Assembly (NCBI RefSeq): GCF_029382255.1
Contig: NZ_JARLLG010000002.1
Coordinates: 62,001-126,000, forward strand
Length of the DNA stretch: 64,000 nt
From: Isoptericola croceus
GTDB taxonomy: Bacteria; Actinomycetota; Actinomycetes; Actinomycetales; Cellulomonadaceae
Direction: 5' to 3'
Shown: piece by piece, positions 1 to 8,923 of the stretch
Numbering within the stretch: position 1 is the stretch's first letter
Layout: every line of letters begins with the position of its first letter
Position numbers and translations under genes: made by a program
Notes under the pieces: model-generated
Databases searched by the model: none
Seen by the model: the letters and a program-made list of their open reading frames with translations, nothing else
What the model was told of the DNA's origin: nothing

Positions 1-448
1 TGTGGCGGCGCCGCTGCGCGTACAGCCGGGCAAAGGGCAGCGTCTGCTTGCCGGCGAGCAGGATCATCGCTGCCGCGTACTCCGCCACGGGCCGGCCGTT
101 GGCGGAGCGCGCGTGGGTCAGCACGAGGTCGCGGTGGCGTGCGCTCTCCGGGAGCAGGCCCAGCACGTTGCCGCCGGTGTGCACGACGGCGCGCAGTCGT
201 GGGGCGACGACGTCGAGGGGGTCGGTGAGAGCGGCAGCCCCCCAGCCGGTGAGGAGCACGTCGGTCTCGGCGAGCACGGCCCGGGCGGCGGGTGAGTCGA
301 AGTCCTCGAGGACCTGCGGGTGGACCTCGGCCACGGCGGCGAGCCGCCGGGTCGCGGTGTCGTCGAGCAGCATGGTCGCCAGGTGCGCCGGCCGCATCGC
401 GAGGGCGACGCGCAGCGGGGCGGTCGGGGTGGTGGGGAGAGCAGTCAC
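1..448 (-). CDS. D-2-hydroxyacid dehydrogenase family protein, partial (5' part only)
   Basis: The minus strand is open from a GTG at 448 to the left edge of the window, giving about 149 residues of a protein whose C-terminal part lies outside. The visible part has the N-terminal look of NAD-dependent 2-hydroxyacid dehydrogenases: an alternating beta/alpha fold, the stretch ETDVLLTGWGA, then LRAVVHTGGNV, then NGRPVAEYAAAMILL. This matches the family pattern of an 'I am lost in which cofactor domain' hinge before the Rossmann region. The GTG overlaps the TGA of the LacI gene (GTGA at 445-448), so the two are probably co-translated. A LacI-operator-like dyad lies directly upstream at 451-462. 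The substrate cannot be read from this fragment. Oxidation or reduction of a sugar acid is a guess from context. Confidence 0.75.
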   Translation of the reverse strand, partial: MTALPTTPTAPLRVALAMRPAHLATMLLDDTATRRLAAVAEVHPQVLEDFDSPAARAVLAETDVLLTGWGAAALTDPLDVVAPRLRAVVHTGGNVLGLLPESARHRDLVLTHARSANGRPVAEYAAAMILLAGKQTLPFARLYAQRRRH

Positions 449-1488
449 GGGATAACGATATCCTGCCGGTCCGCCGCTGGTGGGGCGGTGGACTCGCGCA
501 CCACGAGCTGCGGCTCGGTGACCGACGACTCGAGCTCGGCCTCCCCAGCGACCAGACGTGTGAGCAGGTCGAACGCTCGCGCGCCGAGGTCCTCGAAGTC
601 CTGGTCGACGGTGGTCAGCGAAGGCCGCCAGAGCGACACCAGCGGCTGGTCGTCGAACCCGACCACCGAGACATCCTCCGGGACGCGGACGCCCCGGTCC
701 GACAGTGCCCGCATGAGACCGATCGCGATGTCGTCGTTCGCGCAGAACACCGCCGTGACGTCGTTGCGCGCCGCGATCCGCTCGCCCCAGCGGTAGCCGG
801 AGGCCGCGTCCCACTCGGCGTCCATGACCTCGGGGACCGGGGCGCCGGCGTCCTGCAGCGCAGCGCGCCAGCCCTCGGTGCGGCCGGACGCCTTGCCCTC
901 GCCCGGCCCGGCCAGGTGGTGGACGGTCCGGTGCCCCAGTCTCAGCAGGTACTCGGTGACCTGCCGGCCCGCCGCCTGCTCGTCGATGAGGGCGGCCGGG
1001 ACCGGGCCGGGCCGCCGCGAACCGCCCCCGACGACCACCATGGGCAGGCCGTCAGGGATGGACCGGGCCGCCTCGATCCCCGCGCGGTCGAACTCGAGCA
1101 CGATGGCGCCCGCTGTCGGCTGGGAGAGCGCGAGGTCCGTGGCGCGCTGCACGTGCTGGCCGTCCGACGACTCCACGAGCGTGATCGAGACCGACATCCC
1201 GGCCTTCTGCGCGGCGGCCTCGATGCCCTGCAGCGTCCGCGCGTAGCCGTAGTTCGCGGTGGCCCCGGCGAGCACCGAGACCAGCGTGAGCTTGCCGGAC
1301 CGCATCGACCGGGCGGCGACGTTGGGCCGGTAGCCCAGCTCCTGCACGGCGTGGTTGACGCGTTCGGTGAGGTCGGGCGCCACGTACTTGGTGCCGTTGA
1401 GCACGCGCGAGGCGGTCGGGACGGAGACCCCTGCTGCGCGTGCGACGTCGGCGAGAACGGGGGCGCGGTACTTCTTCGGCGCGGCCAT
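445..1488 (-). CDS. LacI family transcriptional regulator
   Basis: A 347-residue protein of the usual LacI length. The N-terminal helix-turn-helix and hinge are plain: VLADVARAAGVSVPTASRVLNG at about residues 12-33, then the YRPN/AARSMR hinge segment. A periplasmic-binding-protein-like effector domain follows (about 65-340) with the typical AVFCANDDIAIGLMRAL and VSVVGFDD motifs. The gene is divergent from the glycosidase operon and the perfect dyad GATAACGTTATC lies between them, so autoregulation and repression of that operon are likely. A second good site precedes the sugar importer. The inducer is probably a galactose-, arabinose- or xylose-containing oligosaccharide, inferred only from the neighbouring hydrolases. 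Confidence 0.95.
   Translation of the reverse strand: MAAPKKYRAPVLADVARAAGVSVPTASRVLNGTKYVAPDLTERVNHAVQELGYRPNVAARSMRSGKLTLVSVLAGATANYGYARTLQGIEAAAQKAGMSVSITLVESSDGQHVQRATDLALSQPTAGAIVLEFDRAGIEAARSIPDGLPMVVVGGGSRRPGPVPAALIDEQAAGRQVTEYLLRLGHRTVHHLAGPGEGKASGRTEGWRAALQDAGAPVPEVMDAEWDAASGYRWGERIAARNDVTAVFCANDDIAIGLMRALSDRGVRVPEDVSVVGFDDQPLVSLWRPSLTTVDQDFEDLGARAFDLLTRLVAGEAELESSVTEPQLVVRESTAPPAADRQDIVIP
451..462. promoter_or_regulatory. Candidate third LacI-type operator inside the repressor's 3' end
   Basis: The sequence GATAACGATATC is a near-palindrome differing from the perfect site at 1565-1576 at two positions. It encodes the last residues of the LacI protein and lies just upstream of the GTG of the dehydrogenase gene. 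The match to two promoter-located sites suggests an auxiliary operator. Because it is coding sequence, chance similarity is possible. Confidence 0.45.
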
Positions 1489-1564
1489 GTCTCGAGGATA
1501 CGGGCTCGGAGAATGTTTGCCCAGTGCGCCTCGCCCGAGGCCAGCAACCCATGGTCAACACCGT

Positions 1565-1576
1565 GATAACGTTATC
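1565..1576. promoter_or_regulatory. LacI-type operator, perfect 12-bp palindrome
   Basis: GATAACGTTATC is a perfect palindrome with the central CG typical of LacI/GalR operators. It lies in the 112-bp gap between the divergent lacI-type gene (start 1488) and the GH43 gene (start 1601), where it could control both directions. Close relatives occur at 6482-6493 and 451-462. Confidence 0.8.
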
Positions 1577-1600
1577 TCCCCAACGCCCAAGGAGGTCGTA

Positions 1601-2554
1601 GTGAGCAGCAGTCTTGCCCCGCGGGGATCGATCGTTCCCGGTCGGCTCTTCGAGGACGACGCCGGCCGCCCCGTCCAGCTCCACGGGGCGGGCATCCGCC
1701 GGATCGGGGACCGTTACTACGCCTGGGGCGAGGACAAGTCCCACGGCGGCACGTTCGGCGGGGTGGCCTGCTACTCGTCGCCGGACCTCGCCACGTGGAC
1801 CTCGCACGGTCACGCGCTCGCGGTCACGCCCGACGTCCCGGACCTCGCGCCCGGCCGCGTCGTCGAACGCCCGAAGGTGCTGCCCGCCCCCGACGGCACC
1901 TACGTCATGTTCCTGCACATCGACTCGGCCGACTACGCCGACGCCCGCCTCGGCTGGGCCGTGGCCGACCGCCCGGAAGGGCCGTACACCTACCTGCGCA
2001 GCGAGCGCCCGCTGGGCAACATCAGCCGGGACATCGGCGTCTTCCTGGACGACGACGGCACCGGCTACCTGCTGAGCGAGGACCGTGAGCACGGGCTGCA
2101 CGTCTACCGGCTCTCGGTGGACCTGCTCACCGTCGAGGAGGTCGTCTCGACCACGCTGGCCCCGCCCAGCGACCACCCGGCCGGCCCGCACGGCTACGAG
2201 TCACCCGCGATGATCAAGGTCGACGGCCTCTACTACCTCTTCGGCTCGGACCTGACGGGCTGGTCCACCAACGACAACAAGTACGCCACCGCCCCCTCGC
2301 CCGCCGGTCCGTGGAGCGCCTGGAACGACGTCGCGCCGCCCGGCACGGCGACCTTCGACTCGCAGGTCTCCGACGTCGTCACGGTGCCCGGGACCGAGCA
2401 GACCGCCTACGTCTATGTGGGCGACCGCTGGGACCGGCACGACCTGTTCAGGTCACCGCCGGTCGTGCTGCCCCTGCAGGTCGCCGGCGGACGTGCCGAC
2501 CTCGTCTGGCGCGACTCCTGGACGATCGACACCACCACCGGAGTGATCTCATGA
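1601..2554 (+). CDS. Glycoside hydrolase family 43 protein, exo-beta-1,3-galactanase-like (GH43_24 type)
   Basis: The GTG at 1601 is preceded by AAGGAGG at 1589-1595, so this start is preferred over longer in-frame options that would cross the operator. The 317-residue protein has no signal peptide and is probably cytoplasmic. The sequence ERPKVLPAPDGTYVMFLHID, followed by DARLGWAVADRPEGPYTY and the SRDIGVFLDDDG block, is characteristic of the GH43 subgroup that includes galactan 1,3-beta-galactosidases. The later HGYESPAMIKVDGLYYLF segment carries a likely catalytic Glu. Its stop overlaps the next ATG (ATGA at 2551-2554). With the GH36 and second GH43 genes it suggests degradation of imported arabinogalactan-like oligosaccharides. 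Substrate assignment is inference. Confidence 0.85.
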   Translation: MSSSLAPRGSIVPGRLFEDDAGRPVQLHGAGIRRIGDRYYAWGEDKSHGGTFGGVACYSSPDLATWTSHGHALAVTPDVPDLAPGRVVERPKVLPAPDGTYVMFLHIDSADYADARLGWAVADRPEGPYTYLRSERPLGNISRDIGVFLDDDGTGYLLSEDREHGLHVYRLSVDLLTVEEVVSTTLAPPSDHPAGPHGYESPAMIKVDGLYYLFGSDLTGWSTNDNKYATAPSPAGPWSAWNDVAPPGTATFDSQVSDVVTVPGTEQTAYVYVGDRWDRHDLFRSPPVVLPLQVAGGRADLVWRDSWTIDTTTGVIS

Positions 2555-4734
2555 CCGTCATGCTTCCCGGCCTCGTCGACGACGTGGAGGAGCGCCTCGA
2601 GTGGGGCAACGACGTGCTGCGGCTCACCGTGGACCACGGGCCGGGGTCCGCGCCGCGCCTGACCGCGCTGTGGCACGTCGACGAGGAGCGGCCCGACGCC
2701 GACGCCCTGCGGCGCTCGGCGCTGCCCGTCCTGGAGCTGGCCCTCGCCGGCGAGGGGCGGCAGGGTACTTCCGGCAAGCGGCACGTCGACGGCGCCCTCG
2801 CGCAGCGGCTGCGGCTCGTCGACTCGACGGCCGAGCGCGACGGCGACGTCGAACGCCTCCTGCTGCACCTGGCCGAGACCGTCACCGGTGTCCGCGCGAC
2901 CGTCCACCTCGAGCTCGTCGCCGGGCTGCCCGTGCTGCGCTCGTGGGCGGAGATCACCACGGAGGGCGACGTCCTCCTCGACCACGCCACCACCGGCGTC
3001 GTCGCCGGCATCGGGCACGGCACGCGCTGGGAGCAGGAGGTCGCGGTCTGGGAGGCCGCGAACCCGTGGAGCGGGGAGTTTCGCTGGCGGCGGTCCACGC
3101 TCGCCGAGCGCGGGCTGTTCGACGTCGGCATGACCCGTTACGGCCAGGTCGGCTCGAAGAACCGGGTGTCGCTCACCTCGACCGGAGCGTGGTCGACGTC
3201 GGAGCACCTCGCCCTCGGCATCGTGGAGGAGTCCGCCACCGGGCGGATGCTCGCCTGGCAGGTCGAGTCGAACAGCACCTGGCACGCCGAGCTCGGCGAC
3301 CGCTTCGACGACGTCTACCTGCTGGTGACCGGCCCGACGGCGCGCGAGCACCAGTGGTCCGTCCGCCTGGCCCCCGGCGACGTGCACCTGACCACCCCGG
3401 TGCGACTCGCCGTCGTCCCCGGGTCGCCGAGCGGGACCGACGCGACCCTCGCCGACGTCGGCGCCGCCCTGACCCTGCACCGGCGCCGCACCCGCCGGTC
3501 GCACCCCGACCACGTCCGCCTGCCGGTGGTCTACAACGACTTCCTCAACGGCCTGATGTCCGACCCGACCACGGAGCGCGAGCTGCCGCTCATCGCGGCG
3601 GCCGCCGACCTCGGTGCGGAGGTCTACGTCATCGACGCCGGCTGGTACGACGACGAGCGCGGCGGCTGGTGGGACTCCGTCGGCGCGTGGGAGCCGTCCA
3701 CCGACCGGTTCCCCGACGGTGGGCTCGGACGGGTCATCGAGGCGATCCGGGCCACCGGCATGAAGCCGGGGCTCTGGCTCGAGCCCGAGATGGTGGGCGT
3801 CCGCAGCCCGTTGGCCCAGGAGCTGCCCGACGCCGCGTTCTTCCAGCGCGGTGGCGACCGCGTCGCGGAGTGGGGCCGGTTCCAGCTCGACCTGCGTCAC
3901 CCGGCCGCCCGTGCGCACCTGGACGCCGTCGTCGACCGGCTCGTGGACGAGTTCGACCTGGCCTACCTCAAGCTCGACCACAACGTGGACATCGGCCCCG
4001 GGACGGACGCCGGCGTGGGGGAGGCGCCCGGGCACGGGCTGGCCCAGCACGCCCGGGAGGTCCTCTCCTGGGTGAGCGCGGTGATGGACCGCCACCCCGG
4101 GCTCGTCGTCGAGGGCTGTGCCGCCGGCGGCTCGCGGACCGACGCCGCCAGCGGCGCGGTGTTCCCCGTCCAGTCGCTGACGGACCAGCAGGACTTCCGG
4201 CTCACCGCGCCGATCGCCGCGGCCGCCCCGCTCGTCATCACGCCCGAGCAGGCGGGGGTCTGGGCCTCCGTGGACGGCACGATGAGGCCGGAGGAGATCG
4301 CGTTCTCGCTCGTCTCGGCGACGCTGGCGCGCGTCCACCTGGCCGGCCGGGTCGACACCCTCGACGTGGCGCAGCGCGAGCTCGTCCGCACCGGGCTCGC
4401 CGCCCACCGCGAGGTGCGCTCCGCCGTCGCGCGGTCCACGCCGCTGTGGCCGCTCGGCCTCCCCGGCTGGCGCGACCCCTGGGTGGCCCAGGGCGCCCGC
4501 GACGGCGCGGACCTCTACCTCGCGGTCTGGCGCCGCGACCTGGACGACGTGTCCGCACCTGCCACGGTGCGGGTCCCGTTGCCCGGGCTGCGCGCCGAGG
4601 GAGACGCCGAGGTCCTCTTCCCGACCTGGGGGAGCGACGAGGTGTCCGTGGTCGACGACGGCGCCGCGCTCGCCGTGCGCCTGCCCGGCCCGGTCTCGGC
4701 CCGTCTGGTCCGCCTGACCGTCCGCGACCTGTGA
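2551..4734 (+). CDS. Alpha-galactosidase, glycoside hydrolase family 36
   Basis: A 727-residue protein, the usual size of bacterial GH36 enzymes, which release terminal alpha-galactose with retention of configuration. The N-terminal beta-supersandwich is followed by a TIM barrel beginning near VVYNDFLNGLMSDPT and IDAGWYDDERGGW. The likely nucleophile is Asp476 in YLKLDHNVD and the likely acid/base is Asp545 in SLTDQQDF. The family's EGCAAGGSRTD segment lies between them. The GH36 consensus around the nucleophile is K-W/L-D-x-N, and this protein has KLDHN. The start overlaps the preceding stop (ATGA). There is no signal peptide, so it acts on imported oligosaccharides, consistent with the importer downstream. 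Confidence 0.93.
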   Translation: MTVMLPGLVDDVEERLEWGNDVLRLTVDHGPGSAPRLTALWHVDEERPDADALRRSALPVLELALAGEGRQGTSGKRHVDGALAQRLRLVDSTAERDGDVERLLLHLAETVTGVRATVHLELVAGLPVLRSWAEITTEGDVLLDHATTGVVAGIGHGTRWEQEVAVWEAANPWSGEFRWRRSTLAERGLFDVGMTRYGQVGSKNRVSLTSTGAWSTSEHLALGIVEESATGRMLAWQVESNSTWHAELGDRFDDVYLLVTGPTAREHQWSVRLAPGDVHLTTPVRLAVVPGSPSGTDATLADVGAALTLHRRRTRRSHPDHVRLPVVYNDFLNGLMSDPTTERELPLIAAAADLGAEVYVIDAGWYDDERGGWWDSVGAWEPSTDRFPDGGLGRVIEAIRATGMKPGLWLEPEMVGVRSPLAQELPDAAFFQRGGDRVAEWGRFQLDLRHPAARAHLDAVVDRLVDEFDLAYLKLDHNVDIGPGTDAGVGEAPGHGLAQHAREVLSWVSAVMDRHPGLVVEGCAAGGSRTDAASGAVFPVQSLTDQQDFRLTAPIAAAAPLVITPEQAGVWASVDGTMRPEEIAFSLVSATLARVHLAGRVDTLDVAQRELVRTGLAAHREVRSAVARSTPLWPLGLPGWRDPWVAQGARDGADLYLAVWRRDLDDVSAPATVRVPLPGLRAEGDAEVLFPTWGSDEVSVVDDGAALAVRLPGPVSARLVRLTVRDL

Positions 4735-4744
4735 GGAGGACGCC

Positions 4745-6421
4745 GTGCGCCTGGTGAACCCCGTGGTGCGAGGCTTCGCACCGGACCCGTCGATGATCCG
4801 TGTGGGCGACTGGTACTACCTCGCGACGAGCTCGTTCGAGTGGTTCCCCACCATCCCGTTGTTCCGGTCGCGGGACCTGGTGCACTGGGAGCCGGCCGGG
4901 TCCGTCGACACCGCCGCGCCCGGTGGCTCGCTGCTCGGCGTGCCGGACTCGGGCGGCATCTGGGCGCCCGCGCTGAGCCACGCCGACGGCCACTTCTGGG
5001 TCGTGTACTCGATCGTGCGCTCCGTGGGCACCCGGTTCTTCGACACCGAGACGTACGTCTGCACGGCGCCGGACGTCGGCGGCCCGTGGTCCGCCCCGGC
5101 CCGGGTGTCCGCGCACGGGTTCGACCCGTCGCTGTTCCACCACGAGGGCCGCCACTACCTGCTGAACCTGCAGAACGACTGCCGGGTGGGTGGCAAGCGG
5201 TTCGGCGGCATCGTCCTCACCGAGCTGGAGGTGCCGACGTCGGGCGGCGCGCCCGACGTGTCGCGGGCACGCGCCGTCGGGCCGACGAGCCTGCTCCTGC
5301 AGCGCGACGAGCTGGTCGAGGGACCCAAGATCACGGTGCGCGACGGCTGGTTCTACCTGCTGCTCGCCCAGGGCGGCACGGGGGTCGAGCACGGCGTCCT
5401 GGTGGCCCGGTCACGAGACCTCGCCGGGCCCTACGAGGTCGACGAGGTGCCGCTCATGACCACCCGGGACGACCCGTCGGTCGCGCTGCAGAAGGCCGGC
5501 CACGGCGAGCTCGTGCAGACCCCGGGCGGCGAGTGGTTCTGCGCCCACCTGGCCTCGCGGCCGGTGCAGACCCCCGACGGTCCGCGCAACCCGCTCGGCC
5601 GGGAGACCGCGCTGCAGCCGGTGGAGTGGGTCGACGGCTGGCCGCGGCTCGCGCACGGCGGCTGGCACCCCCACGTCGAGATCGAGGTGCCCGACGTCGG
5701 CGCCCGCCCCGCCGAGCTCGTCACGGCCGACGCTCCGCGCGGGTTCGAGGGGGCGCCCGGCTGGCCCTGGTCCACGCTGCGCGAGCCGCCGGGGTCGTGG
5801 TGCGACACCACGGACCCGGAGCGGCTGCGACTGCGGGGGCGGATGGGGCCGGAGTCGCTGTGGCAACAGTCGTTCCTGGGGCAGCGCCTCACCGAGCACG
5901 TGGCGACCGTCGACGTGGTCGTGGAGGCCCGTCCGCGGACCTTCACCGAGTCGGCAGGTCTGGTGCTGCGCTACAACGCGACGTCGTACCTCCAGCTCCA
6001 CGTGACGTGGGCCGAGCCGCCGGGGGAGCCGCAGGCCGGTCAGCAGTGGGTGCCGCACGGGGCCGGTCGCCGTGTCCTGGTGCTCGAGCAGGGGCACCCG
6101 GACGGCGCGCGGGTCCGGGCGACGGTGGACGCTCCTGACGGGGCCGTGCACCTGCGGGCCGAGATCGACGGGGCGGTGGCCCGGTTCCTCGCGTGCCCTG
6201 CCGGCGGGGTGCCGCGACCGGTGGGCCTGGAGCTCGACATGAGCGAGCTGTCCGACGACTTCGGTCCCCGGCTACGGTTCACCGGAACGCTGGCCGGGGT
6301 CAGCGCCGTCGACCTGGTCGACGCCCAGCTGGTTGCGGAGTTCCGGGGCTGGAGTCTCCGGGCCACTCCGGAGCACCCGTTCGTGCGGCAGGAAAACGTC
6401 AATATCCCGGTCGTTACCTGA
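4745..6421 (+). CDS. Glycoside hydrolase family 43 protein, beta-xylosidase/alpha-L-arabinofuranosidase-like
   Basis: The GTG at 4745 follows GAGGAGG, 10 bp after the GH36 stop, so this is the third gene of the operon. The 558-residue protein has a five-bladed propeller with the FAPDPSMIRVGDWYYLATSSF opening. Candidate catalytic residues are Asp14 (base), Asp127 in GFDPSLFHH and Glu192 in ELVEGPKI, the arrangement of GH43 subfamilies 11/12. A C-terminal beta-sandwich (about residues 330-545) is the domain usually found behind the propeller in these exo-enzymes. No signal peptide is visible. Beta-xylosidase or alpha-arabinofuranosidase activity fits, and the sequence alone does not separate them. 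Confidence 0.88.
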   Translation: MRLVNPVVRGFAPDPSMIRVGDWYYLATSSFEWFPTIPLFRSRDLVHWEPAGSVDTAAPGGSLLGVPDSGGIWAPALSHADGHFWVVYSIVRSVGTRFFDTETYVCTAPDVGGPWSAPARVSAHGFDPSLFHHEGRHYLLNLQNDCRVGGKRFGGIVLTELEVPTSGGAPDVSRARAVGPTSLLLQRDELVEGPKITVRDGWFYLLLAQGGTGVEHGVLVARSRDLAGPYEVDEVPLMTTRDDPSVALQKAGHGELVQTPGGEWFCAHLASRPVQTPDGPRNPLGRETALQPVEWVDGWPRLAHGGWHPHVEIEVPDVGARPAELVTADAPRGFEGAPGWPWSTLREPPGSWCDTTDPERLRLRGRMGPESLWQQSFLGQRLTEHVATVDVVVEARPRTFTESAGLVLRYNATSYLQLHVTWAEPPGEPQAGQQWVPHGAGRRVLVLEQGHPDGARVRATVDAPDGAVHLRAEIDGAVARFLACPAGGVPRPVGLELDMSELSDDFGPRLRFTGTLAGVSAVDLVDAQLVAEFRGWSLRATPEHPFVRQENVNIPVVT

Positions 6422-6459
6422 TCGTTGCGCTGTGTGCAAGCATCAGTAGCATGACGCCA

Positions 6460-6493
6460 TTGACGGCCTCGAGATTGGCAGGATAACGTTGTC
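6460..6493 (+). promoter_or_regulatory. Promoter with overlapping LacI operator before the sugar importer
   Basis: A -35-like TTGACG at 6460-6465 is followed, after 16 bp, by GATAAC at 6482, which can serve as a -10 and is also the left half of GATAACGTTGTC (6482-6493). This matches the perfect operator at 1565 at 11 of 12 positions. A repressor bound here would cover the -10. The surrounding gap (6422-6536) shows nothing else. Confidence 0.65.
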
Positions 6494-6536
6494 CCCACCA
6501 CGACCCGCAGGGTCGACGTCCTTCAAGGGAGAAGAC

Positions 6537-7895
6537 ATGAGCAACGCAACGACGCGGATCCGGCCCTGGGGGGCCCGCAGCAGGGTCGCAGCGCTGGCCG
6601 CCGTCGCCGTGGGCGCCACGGGGCTCGCAGGCTGCGCCGGCGGAACGGAGAGCAGCGCCGAGTCGACCGGGGACGCGCCGGCCGACGGCCCCGTGTCGAT
6701 CGAGATCTGGGGGTGGGACGAGCTCGGTGAGCAGGTCGTCGACGCGTTCAACGCCGCGCAGGACGGCGTCGAGGCGACGTACGTCCTGCAGGCCGACAAC
6801 GTCGCGATGGCGACCAACTTCCGCAACGCGTTCGAGTCCGGGACCGACGTCCCGTGCCTGGCCCAGGGCTTCGCGCCGCTGACCACGATGGTCGTCAACG
6901 GATGGGCTCAGGACATCACGGACGTGGTGGAGCCGTCGCTCGGCAACTACAACGAGGGCGCGCACAACGCGGCTCAGGTCAACGGGCGGTTCTTCGGGCT
7001 GCCGTCCGGGTCGGACGGGCAGTACCTCATCGTCAACACCGCGACCCTCGACGAGTACGGTGTCGAGATCCCGGCGACCTGGGACGAGTTCGTCGAGGCG
7101 GGACGCGAGCTCAAGGAGCACGACGTCCACGTGACGAACTTCGCGGGTGAGGACCCGACCGCGCTCATGAACCTCGCGCAGCAGGCCGGGGCCGAGTGGT
7201 TCGCCATCGACGGGGAGGAGTGGGTCGTCAACTTCGAGGACGCCCCCACGCTCCAGGCCGCGGACATCGTGCAGCAGCTCATCGACGAGGACCTGGTCTC
7301 GAACGAGACCTACCAGGACAGGCCCGCGCTGTACTCCTACTTCGACTCCGGCAACATGGCGATGACGCCGACCCAGTGGTGGTCGCTGACCGGGCTGCAG
7401 ACGAACTTCAGCGACTCGCTGGGTGACTGGAAGGCCACCACGCTGCCACAGTTCGACCTGGCGAACCCGGTGAGCCCGGGCCGCACGACCCCCTCGTTCG
7501 TCCCGGTCGGCTGCGAGCACCCCGAGGCTGTCGTGGCCTACTCGGACTGGCGCACGACGCCGGAAGGGATCGAGGCCGGGCGCAACCCCGAGACGGACGC
7601 GGTGGGCCTCCCGACGCAGATCCCGGACCCGGCCCCGTACGCAGCCGACATCATCCCGCCGGGCTTCTTCACGGACGACGCCGAAGCGGCCGAGGTGATC
7701 GTCGACGCCCAGTCGAAGGTCATCGGCAAGTTCGAGCTCGGCCCGAACTACGACGCGTGGTTCCCCGAGATGCAGGACCAGTGGGGCAAGGCGGTCGCCG
7801 GCGAGCAGACGATCGCGGAGGCCCTGGCGGCGGTGCAGCAGTACGTCGAGGACGACCTCGACCGCAAGGGCATCGCGTTCCGCGACGCCAGCTGA
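6537..7895 (+). CDS. ABC sugar transporter substrate-binding lipoprotein (family 1)
   Basis: The ATG at 6537 has AAGGGAGA upstream. The 452-residue product opens with a basic region, a hydrophobic core and a lipobox ending LAGC at Cys33, so it is expected to be a membrane-anchored lipoprotein outside the cell. The mature part has the family-1 (maltose/oligosaccharide) binding-protein layout, starting VSIEIWGWDELGEQVVDAFNA. It includes the domain-crossing NTATLDEYGVEIPATWDEF and a late NPETDAVGLPTQ segment. It heads a three-gene importer with the two permeases downstream and sits under the second LacI operator, so its ligand is probably the oligosaccharide cleaved by the neighbouring cytoplasmic hydrolases. 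Confidence 0.93.
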   Translation: MSNATTRIRPWGARSRVAALAAVAVGATGLAGCAGGTESSAESTGDAPADGPVSIEIWGWDELGEQVVDAFNAAQDGVEATYVLQADNVAMATNFRNAFESGTDVPCLAQGFAPLTTMVVNGWAQDITDVVEPSLGNYNEGAHNAAQVNGRFFGLPSGSDGQYLIVNTATLDEYGVEIPATWDEFVEAGRELKEHDVHVTNFAGEDPTALMNLAQQAGAEWFAIDGEEWVVNFEDAPTLQAADIVQQLIDEDLVSNETYQDRPALYSYFDSGNMAMTPTQWWSLTGLQTNFSDSLGDWKATTLPQFDLANPVSPGRTTPSFVPVGCEHPEAVVAYSDWRTTPEGIEAGRNPETDAVGLPTQIPDPAPYAADIIPPGFFTDDAEAAEVIVDAQSKVIGKFELGPNYDAWFPEMQDQWGKAVAGEQTIAEALAAVQQYVEDDLDRKGIAFRDAS

Positions 7896-7930
7896 TCTAC
7901 GTCTCGAGACCACGAACGGAGGGGACGCCG

Positions 7931-8923
7931 ATGTCCGCCACAGCTCCCGTCACCCGGCAGCCGGGGACGCGAACCGACGAGCCCACGGGCCGTGCGCGTC
8001 CGACGGGCTTGGCGTCCCCTCCGCGACGGCGCCTGCGATGGCGCACCATGCAGAACCTGAAGGGTGCGTCGCTGAGCTTTCCGTTCGCGGCAGGCTTCGC
8101 CCTGTTCGCGGTGGTGCCGATCCTCATGGCGCTCAGGGAGAGCGTGTACACCCAGAAGTCCTCGGGCCTCGGCTTCGGGGAGTCCGTCGTGACCTTCGTG
8201 GGCCTCGACAACCTGGCCCGGGCCGTCGGGGACGGCGTCTTCTGGTCGGCCATGTGGCGGGTGTTCCTGTACGCGATCGTCGTCGTGCCGGTGACGCAGA
8301 TCGTCAGCCTCGGCATGGCGCTCGTGCTCGACGCGGCCCGCCGGCGGATCGCCGCCCGGTTCCGGATCGCTCTGCTGCTGCCCTACATGGTGCCCGGGAT
8401 CGTCGCCACGATGGTCTGGATCTTCCTCTACAGCCCGGCCGTCGGCCCGCTGGGGAAGTTCTTCGGCCTCCTCGGGCTGGACGTGGACTTCTTCTCCGGG
8501 GACATGGTCTGGGTCTCGATCGGCAACCTCGTCCTCTGGGGGGCCATCGGCTTCAACATGCTGATCCTCTACGGGGCCCTGCAGTCCGTCCCGCACGAGA
8601 TCTTCGAGGCAGCCCGGCTGGACGGCGCGTCCGAGGTGCGGATCGCCTGGTCCATCAAGGTGCCGTTCGTGCGGGCGTCCCTCGTGCTCACCACGCTGCT
8701 GTCGATCATCGGCACGTTGCAGATCTTCGCCGAGCCGATGCTCTTCCGTTCGGTGACGCCCGAGACCATCACCAAGGACTTCACGCCCACGATGATGATC
8801 TACAACCAGGCCTTCCAGGTGGGTGACATCAACTACGCCACGGCGCTGTCCGTCGTCCTCGCCGTCGTGGTGGGCGTGGCGTCGGCAGTGTTCTACCGCT
8901 TCACGAACAGGACGGAATCATGA
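7931..8923 (+). CDS. ABC sugar transporter permease (MalF type)
   Basis: The 330-residue inner-membrane protein starts at ATG 7931 after GGAGGGGACG. Roughly 45 polar residues precede the first membrane helix at FPFAAGFALFAVVPILMAL. About six helices follow. The EAA loop that contacts the ATPase is clear: EAARLDGASEVRIAWSIKVPF. Its stop overlaps the next start (ATGA at 8920-8923). The operon lacks an ATPase gene. Many actinobacterial importers of this class share one distant ATPase (MsiK-like), which is the likely solution here but cannot be seen in the window. Confidence 0.93.
   Translation: MSATAPVTRQPGTRTDEPTGRARPTGLASPPRRRLRWRTMQNLKGASLSFPFAAGFALFAVVPILMALRESVYTQKSSGLGFGESVVTFVGLDNLARAVGDGVFWSAMWRVFLYAIVVVPVTQIVSLGMALVLDAARRRIAARFRIALLLPYMVPGIVATMVWIFLYSPAVGPLGKFFGLLGLDVDFFSGDMVWVSIGNLVLWGAIGFNMLILYGALQSVPHEIFEAARLDGASEVRIAWSIKVPFVRASLVLTTLLSIIGTLQIFAEPMLFRSVTPETITKDFTPTMMIYNQAFQVGDINYATALSVVLAVVVGVASAVFYRFTNRTES

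Noticed and set aside
2413-4407. Long antisense open frames opposite the GH36 gene and elsewhere
   Set aside because: High-GC codon bias leaves the complementary frames open. The translations are Arg/Pro/Gly-rich and show no domain.
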